Source: Collybia mongolica (taxonomy: Eukaryota > Basidiomycota > Agaricomycetes > Agaricales > Clitocybaceae). From it: a stretch of DNA of 64,000 nucleotides. Positions 57,494 through 64,000 of the stretch are shown here, in pieces; positions within the stretch are counted from its first letter, which is position 1; the number at the start of each line of letters is the position of its first letter. A program made the translations under genes and the position numbers. The stretch spans positions 1,612,001-1,676,000 of the forward strand of contig JAAXNY010000001.1 in the NCBI GenBank assembly GCA_013420905.1, given 5' to 3'. Under the pieces are notes generated by a model. It worked only from the letters and a program-made list of their open reading frames with translations, was not told the origin of the DNA and did no database searches.

Positions 57494-59905
57494 ATGCCTA
57501 CTATCATCAGTAACATCATCTCCTCGAGTGCAGCGGATTGGGACGCCCTTCTTCCGTTTTTTAAGCAGTATTATCTGGCTTTGGGAGTGGCGGGTAAGTC
57601 AATTAAAAATGGGGTGACGGCATTGTTCAGGGCTGATTTGAAATTTATAAAAATACAGGTTCCCTTGTGTATTTCGCTTATCGACTCTGGCTTTGGCCAT
57701 ACGTTTTCTCTCCTCTTCGATTTATACCAGGACCTCCATTAGGTCATCTCTTTTTCGGTCAATCACCCACCATCGTCAGAAGCGAAAGCGGTATACCCCA
57801 GCGTGAATGGGTTAAGCAGTACGGTCCCGTTGTCAGGGTGGTTGGACCCTTTGGAATCGAACGTCTCATATTCATGAAGCCTGAGGCCCTACACCAAATT
57901 CTTGTTAAACAATGGTTAGGCCATCCAAGGGTATGTTCACATGAATCTCTCCATGCGTCTCCGTGACGATAGCCTTTGCAGCCGGCGTTTTTGAGGCATA
58001 TCCTGGGGCTCGTTACTGGGTATGGCCTCTTGACGGTAACTGGAGACGACCACAAGCACATGCGCAAAGCTATGAACCCGGCATTCTCAATTCCAAATCT
58101 CATGGCTCGTACGCACCCCCAATGTCTTGTATCCATGACATCCCTGACCGTGGTATAAGAAACTCATATGTATTATGACTCTATCAATGGGTTTGTGGCA
58201 GCCCTTCGTGTATCTAGATTGAGATTGATGTTAACTGGGAACCTTAGGCTTCTCGATATTATGAAATCTGCCATCGACGCAGAAGAGGATCCTAAGAAGG
58301 GGAAAGAATTCCTAGTGTACGACTGGAGTACGTATCATGCCGTGTTGACACGATCTGCCCAGCCTCATCATGTCCCCTCTAGTGAGTAAAGTGACACTTG
58401 ATATCATTTGCGAAACTGCCTTCGGATACAAAGCCGACTCTTTGCACGATCCCCATAATGAATTAGCTGAGGCATACGAGTTGTTGCTCAGCTTACAGTC
58501 CGGTACATACACCATCACAACATCTCGTTTCCAAGCTCATTGTTTCCAAGGTCCAAACCTTGCTAGACTGATCCTGTGGATGTCAGTTCCCGGAATCCCA
58601 CGGCTCCTCGCCTCGGAGTGGGGATATACGCATCGTCATTGGTTAGGGAAAGTGCCATTTGTTGGTAGGTAAAATCCTTCTTACGCCGTCACCCAATACT
58701 GACGCTATGACCCGCAAGGCCCGATAAGTTCATTGATTGAGGCGATGTATTGTATCCGGCGGATATCTGCCTCCATGCTGCGCAATAAAATGAATGACTC
58801 TTCTGTGGCTAACTCAGATACTCTTGCTAAACGAGACATTATGAGTCTCTTGGTTCGAGCACGAAAAGCGGATCTAGACAAAGATAAAGGTGTCTATGCC
58901 ATGAGCGACCAGGCTATGATGGACCAAGTGGTATGTTGAGTTTTCTTTCTCTAGTGTCTTTTCCAATCGAAACGACTAATCACAGCTTACGTTCCTTGGC
59001 GCTGGACACGAGACAACAGCAACCGGCCTATCCTGGGTGAGCATCAGCTAGTTTAGCTGCACTAGGACTATGACCAATACCCTACGCACAGACTTTATGG
59101 TTGCTTGCGAATGATCCAGATAGTCAAAAGAAACTTCGGGCTGAAGTTACTCCCATATTTTCCGAAAACCCCAGGCCCGATTACCGCACCTTAAAGGAGA
59201 TGACATGGCTTGATTGTGTTGTGTAAGTAAACATTCATTCCTCATCTCACTGAAGTATAATTGAACATGTCATTCAGAATGGAGAGTCTTCGTGTATTAC
59301 CACCCGTTCCCTTGACTGTACGCACGACCAACAAGACCGAGTATATTGACGGTGTCCTTGTGCCCAAAGGAACTTTGTTAACCATACCTGTCAGTTCTCC
59401 ACCCTGTACCCTTGTTGGCGATGTCTCATGCTTGGAACCCAGATTCGAGTTGTCAATACTTGGAAGGAAGTTTGGGGAGAGGATGCAGAGCAGTACGCTT
59501 CTATCCTTCTTGAAAGACGAAAATCTTATATCATGATTTTAGGTTTAATCCCAGCCGCTGGCTAAATCTGCCGAAAAACTATCATCCTGTGTTTTCAATG
59601 CTCTCTTTCATAGCAGGACCCCATGCATGTATCGGGAAGACGATGGCTATAATGGAAATGAAAGCAGTCCTCGCGTGCGTTCCTCCTCTATCTGAACCTG
59701 TGTTGACTGATGAACTTGTTTGGGCAGTGCATTGATCACTAATTTTGAGTTTGAACCAGCGTATGCTGGACAGGTCACTAAACCTGCTGCCGCAATCACA
59801 ATGAGTAAGTAGGCTTATGTCAAGCGAATGCGTCAGTGAGGACTAATAATGGTCACACCACCAGAACCGACTGATGGAATGCCCTTGCGTGTTCGTCGTA
59901 TCTAA
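57494..59905 (+). CDS. Cytochrome P450 (fatty-acid/CYP3-CYP5-like clan type)
   Basis: This is a multi-exon gene from ATG 57494 (MPTIISNIISSSAADWDAL) to stop 59903-59905 (MPLRVRRI). The membrane anchor joins across an intron as ALGVAG then SLVYFAYRLWLW. The hinge is FIPGPPLGHLFFG. Then follow REWVKQYGPVVRV, LTVTGDDHKHMRKAMNPAFS (helix C; the exon join after LMA gives MAQTHMYYDSING), VTLDIICETAFGYK, the I helix FLGAGHETTATGLSW, the K-helix ESLRVLPPVPLTVR and the PERF-like FNPSRWL. The heme loop is FIAGPHACIGKTMAIMEMK. All signature residues are present and no stop was found within exons. The substrate is unknown. It lies between two paralogous 7TM genes on the opposite strand. Confidence 0.87.
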
Positions 59906-60201
59906 TCTCATAGAAGCACGGATATATGGAATGCAGTGTTTTTGTTTGGCTACATGGATTACAGACATAAGACGCTTATTAAAGTGTATTTCTAAGTGTA
60001 CTGGCAAGATTTTGAGGAAGTGATAGTGCCGAAATTGAACGGGAATGAAAATTAAACAAACTTGACCTCGGGGAAGAGCCGTTCCGGATATATGTATCAT
60101 AAACTAAATATCGTTAAGCTTGGGGTATTTGAGCTCGGAGAACACGTCGAATAGAACCCAAAAAGGGTAAGAAAGAAGGATGATGTTACAAGAGCCTGAC
60201 T

Positions 60202-61659
60202 TCAGCTAGGACGATTCTTGGCTGGCGACAGTTGCATACTGGCTGACCGATCGGACATGTTTGTTGGCAACTCTTCGTCTACACATCCAGACAAGCACGA
60301 GATCCTATAAACCGTTTGAGTACTCGCTTTGTCAGTGTGTGCAGTTACACGAACCATTTGCGTTCCAAAGATCAAGACAGCCAAAACAGGTACTAAGATA
60401 TTGATCACTTAGTTGGGTCAGTAGGGTAAGGCTTGAGATGACACACAGGATGCTAGAATCATATCGAATACTTGGTCATGCTGCCATAGAATCACATACG
60501 CCACAGAGATACTTTAAAACGAAATTAGCATGTGACTATCAAGACAAAGACCGAAGATACCCCAGAGCCAGAGCCCCCAGTAAACAAAAAACCATGACGC
60601 GAATGGCCATAGTAACGGAATGACTACTCCCTGAGATTATACGCCGATTCCGGTACAGCCGAAGTGCGATAATCCCTGTGTTCCATATGACGAACTTTAC
60701 GCCACGCGACAAAGGAAAATATATACCTTGGATCGTTATGATGGGGACCATGCATGACATTACTACCAGGGAAGAAATTTTGGACCTTGTTAGTATTTGT
60801 TTAACATTCCGAAGAGATCTAGTCGCGGATATATGGTGACATACAACATTGGGTTGGTTGAGTCACAGTATGTCCCATTGAGTGATTTCCGAATAGTCTG
60901 TGGGTTAGATATCCCGTACTTGGGCCGCAGATGAGCATGCATCCGTGCATTTTGGCTTTTGAATGGCGTACCAGGAGCACGCCTGTAAACGAGATTATCC
61001 ACACAATATAAGGTGCAATCAGGAGCTGAAGAGCGGTTAGATGATCGACCTCCGAGCGGCAATTGTATTGCACTTACTACAAGGACTGCCCCAGACTTCG
61101 TTTTAAAAGGTGCATTGGCAAGAACGCAACGCACATTTAGAAGCATCTACATCGTGATTCAGCCTTGATTTAATGGATACCTAATAGTCCTTAATGGATA
61201 CTCACGTGAACGATAAGAGATAGTGTCGTGCAAGCCGTCCTGTATCCATATCAATAATTAAAGTTTTTGTAACCATAAAATTGGTACCGCTCACAAAGTT
61301 GGCGCGGCGTAGATGAGGGCTGTCTGGACCGCACATAAGCCATGTTCCGGCGCAGAGCGATAGAGCTGTCCAGAGATGAATAATAATGTGTATGATATGC
61401 ACGAAATTATCCAGGACGCGCCGAAGCTGTACCACGTTGAATACCGTTTGACGCTCGGACCAAACACAGCGGTGGCGAGGATGACCAGCAAACCGCAAGC
61501 ACCAACAAGTTCAAGTGCGATGAAAGCCTCCACAACACGCTCATGACTTCCTTTATCTCCGGAAATATCTTGAAAAACCTCATAATCAGAAGAGTCGTCA
61601 CATTCGTTGAAAAAAGACATACCATGCCGAGAAATGAACGCCATCGCTATGGGGGACAT
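60202..61659 (-). CDS. Multi-pass (7TM-like) membrane protein, copy 2
   Basis: Multi-exon paralogue of the gene at 55752-57112. The stop is at 60204-60202 after SPAKNRPS. The first plausible ATG is 61659-61657 (MSPIAMAFIS) and another is at 61621; the frame is open further upstream but only to a GTG. Shared blocks are STWYSFGASWIISCISYTLL (copy 1: STWFSFAISWIISTLSYSLL), AVQTALIYAAPTL, LLIAPYIVWIISFTGVLLV, KYGISNPQTIRKSLNGTYC, IRVMVFCLLGALALG and VPVLAVLIFGTQMV. A polar C-terminal tail with several Ser and Asn residues follows the last helix. Same order and same strand as copy 1, so the two arose by duplication, with the P450 between them. Function unknown. Confidence 0.65.
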
Positions 61660-62463
61660 TGGATAATGTTGGCGTGAAACGCAGCGAAAAGACAGTTTGC
61701 TAGGCTGGTGGGACTGGGTATTATCTAGACTTTCCAGAAGTTGTTGAGCGCAAGAAGGGAGTGAAACCACGGAACGACGGTCAGGGTGAGAACGAAGAAG
61801 GCCTTATTTCATGAACAGCGTCATTTGATGACTGCTACTGACTCTCTGCGATGAATTGTGGTACTTGCATCAACCGAATGGGGATACACGGCATCGACAG
61901 TTGAGATCCATATGACAATCTTGGTTGCTAGTTGATGATCTTGAACCAAATTTCGCCATGGACGATTACAACATTTGCATATCATGTGGGGTGGGGTCTC
62001 ATCTGAGTGTACTCGATGGTGTAAAGTATGCCTGACTAACAGGGAGTCCTTCCGAGTTCTCAATGACTTGCGCGATTACAAGTGAGTATCATGAGAGAAC
62101 TTCATACTTGATGGATGTAGTCAGTGACTTCTCTGATACATATGTGTCAAGATTCAGCGCCCAACGGATTTGAGGGCATCGGTTAGCATTTGATTATGTG
62201 TGGGATATGGAGTTGGCGCATCTAGGGAAAGCAACAGGTGTTAGCGTTGTAATTACTGTTGAAAAATATCATTTAAAGGCGAGGGAACGAGTGCGGTCAA
62301 TTCTCATACCATAGCATGGTTCAAGCTTAGCTCATGAAGTAGCGCAACAGAAGGGAAGTGCTGACTTCGATGCTAGTTTCAGGGCGTACGAGCAGGCGAC
62401 AGAAATGGATAAGTCAGAGATCGGGCTGCCCAGATGTATCCCCTTGATTACTGTCAAGGTATG
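61660..62463. other. Intergenic, no gene recognised
   Basis: The interval lies between the start of 7TM copy 2 and the stop of the pseudouridine-synthase gene, both on the minus strand. No coding sequence is recognised. If the 7TM start is further upstream, its first exon would be here. Confidence 0.45.
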
Positions 62464-64000
62464 TTACTCGTTTCCATCAAAATCGTCGTCACTTGCGCCC
62501 ACAGCTGCCTTCCGCCGTTCGTTCCTTCTAAGGCCTTTCCCGAGTCGCCACCGCTCATTCGTCACCTCCACGGTATCTAGTCTGCTTCGACGTAGTAGAG
62601 GTACATATTTTTCTTGACCTGTCCGTTTGTACGTCCCACCGCCGAGCGGAATGAGTAATTTGGCAAGTGTCGCGGACGCGGGAGTTTCAGTGACCGGCTT
62701 TGATGATGGCGGGAGGTGGAACCTCGAAGCTGCCGTGAGGAAGTGATCGTTGAGAGCGGTGTAAATCTGCGACCGTGTATGAATGGAATGTAGTTGTTGG
62801 TAGAGGTCTGTTCCTCCGTTGACGATTCCATTGGCGTTTCCTTTCGAAATACAACTATCCTCTGATGGCGTTGTTCGCCAGTTCAGATCACTTTCGGGAT
62901 ACCCACAGTCCCAAAGCATCAAAGGGAGTGCGTCAGCCATCTGATATTCCGGTTTGCGGTTAACGATTTCGATCGCCCCATCAGTCGAGCCCACCTCCAC
63001 CTCCAATCCGTCCTCAACATTCATCAACGATGTGACCACGGAAGGGTCTTCCAGTCCCGACCCCACCATAAATAGGATAGCCATAATATGCCTAACTTGA
63101 TGGTAGAGGAACGCGCTGCCAATTAGATTGAGGACATACATCCCTGTTTCTCTGTCAGCTTTTAGTGGCTCAATATCAGCCCGCATAACCTTCCGTCGGA
63201 ACATCGTAATCTGCTTGGCTGGGTCCAGCTTGCATAAATTACGAAAATCGTGTTCCCCGACGAGACGAGAAGCAGCAGCCCTCATCCGATCGATATCCAA
63301 ACCAGGGCCTGGGAGGGTTTTGGGAGAGAAGAAATATTTATAATGTCGGAACGTGCAGGAAAATCGAGCGGAGAATGTGTCTGAAACCGGAGACCAGGCG
63401 AGAATTCGTATTGTCGGAGGGAGGAGGCGGTTGATCATGGAAAGATAGTCGTGTTCCGATCTTGCAGGGGACTGTAGATTTGAATTAGACTGGGGGACGT
63501 CCAGGTCACCTTCGTCAAAGTCAAACTCAAGGCCTGGTATCTGTTCACCATCTTCAACGCTCGTAGACGGTGTCATCGCAGGGGCAGGTCCGTCGTCTGT
63601 CGCAGAGGGGTTAGGCTGCGTCATCTGCGTTTTATCCTCGCCAGATCCAAGGGCACTCCTGATCCATAGTGAGATAACTTGCCCAGCTGCACTTACCCCT
63701 CTGTCTGTGCGTCCACACTTCTCCCATCCACACCCACCAAATCCGCCTGCAGCATCGACAAGTTTGGCCTTCGCCATTGCGTCAAACAAGACACCTTCCA
63801 CAGTTGGAAGGGATGTCTTCATATTCTGAAACGCCAGCCCTCCATATTCCCAGCCAGAGTAGCAAAATTTGAGGGCAATTTTTCGACGGGCATGGGTGGC
63901 AAAATCGAACGTTTTCTTGTTCCTCAATTTTGGTGATGGAGGACGTTGTTTCGGACGAGTGCTCCGATGTTCAAGTTCAGACAGGCGAGAAATGAGATCT
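62464..64000 (-). CDS. PUS3: tRNA pseudouridine(38/39) synthase, partial (N-terminus beyond window)
   Basis: The frame runs from the window edge to a stop at 62466-62464 and is open at the high-coordinate end, where it reads LISRLSELEHRSTRPKQRPP before the core. Core TruA-type motifs are RKIALKFCYSGWEYGGLAFQ, the catalytic aspartate in CGRTDRGVSAAGQV, FSARFSCTFRHYKYFF, GEHDFRNLCKLD and FLYHQVRHIMAILFMVGSGL. HDFRNLCKLD with the extended C-terminus points to the PUS3/DEG1 branch, which makes pseudouridine at tRNA positions 38 and 39, rather than PUS1. An acidic/Ser-rich insert (residues ~100-150 of the visible part) separates two conserved blocks. The C-terminus is basic (RRNERRKAAVG). No intron was needed in the visible part. 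Confidence 0.92.
   Translation of the reverse strand, partial: DLISRLSELEHRSTRPKQRPPSPKLRNKKTFDFATHARRKIALKFCYSGWEYGGLAFQNMKTSLPTVEGVLFDAMAKAKLVDAAGGFGGCGWEKCGRTDRGVSAAGQVISLWIRSALGSGEDKTQMTQPNPSATDDGPAPAMTPSTSVEDGEQIPGLEFDFDEGDLDVPQSNSNLQSPARSEHDYLSMINRLLPPTIRILAWSPVSDTFSARFSCTFRHYKYFFSPKTLPGPGLDIDRMRAAASRLVGEHDFRNLCKLDPAKQITMFRRKVMRADIEPLKADRETGMYVLNLIGSAFLYHQVRHIMAILFMVGSGLEDPSVVTSLMNVEDGLEVEVGSTDGAIEIVNRKPEYQMADALPLMLWDCGYPESDLNWRTTPSEDSCISKGNANGIVNGGTDLYQQLHSIHTRSQIYTALNDHFLTAASRFHLPPSSKPVTETPASATLAKLLIPLGGGTYKRTGQEKYVPLLRRSRLDTVEVTNERWRLGKGLRRNERRKAAVGASDDDFDGNE

Noticed and set aside
49915..61659. A secondary-metabolite gene cluster (two P450s, methyltransferase, 7TM proteins)
   Set aside because: No backbone enzyme (polyketide, non-ribosomal peptide, terpene or RiPP precursor with leader) was recognised, so the term is not justified.

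Overview
This window is nuclear DNA from a filamentous fungus, most likely a mushroom-forming basidiomycete (Agaricomycetes). The genes are broken by many short GT-AG introns (mostly about 47-60 nt). They include fungal housekeeping proteins (fimbrin, PEX13, a PUS3/DEG1-type pseudouridine synthase, a bestrophin-like channel) and families that in my knowledge expand in Agaricomycetes: TKL-type kinases, proteins with a C-terminal J-like NFKBIL1-type domain, P450s and an uncharacterised 7TM family. I cannot name the species. No rRNA, tRNA or CRISPR array was recognised.

Layout. 1-2.8 kb: no convincing gene. 2.8-11.1 kb, all minus strand: a Ser-rich orphan, a bestrophin-like anion channel of about 12 exons, and fimbrin with four CH domains. 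11.1-15.1 kb: gene-poor, with a candidate 738-bp inverted-repeat element holding a smaller nested one. 15.1-18.2 kb: tandem duplicates of a DUF7137-like C-terminally anchored protein. 19.3-26.0 kb: a Pro/Ser-rich orphan, a DHA2-like MFS transporter, and PEX13 convergent to it.

26.7-36.2 kb is a kinase neighbourhood: two TKL-type kinase genes, then a decayed NFKBIL1-like gene and a decayed kinase fragment. The N-terminal helical module of the second kinase recurs twice in the decayed gene, so the modules have been shuffled locally. 36.2-41.7 kb is a transposon graveyard. It starts beside a candidate small secreted protein and holds a 3.3-kb palindromic element with about 1.4-kb arms and a 32-bp minisatellite, then about 1.3 kb with almost no CpG. 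The two arms differ mainly by CpG to TpG/CpA changes, as expected from methylation-linked or RIP-like mutation. Intact genes resume at 41.9 kb with an NFKBIL1-like protein and a broken DUF5648-like gene.

44.8-49.0 kb: a six-exon gene for a 1,260-residue protein with five copies of a C-X4-C...C-X2-C module, the most distinctive protein here. 49.9-61.7 kb is metabolic and membrane-oriented: a P450 (minus), a SAM methyltransferase (plus), and a second P450 (plus) between two paralogous 7TM genes (minus). No polyketide, peptide or terpene synthase was seen, so a biosynthetic cluster is not established. The window ends inside the PUS3/DEG1-type gene, whose N-terminus lies beyond 64,000.

Exon structures were read by eye from reading-frame continuity and splice signals. 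Ends of multi-exon genes are firmer than internal junctions.
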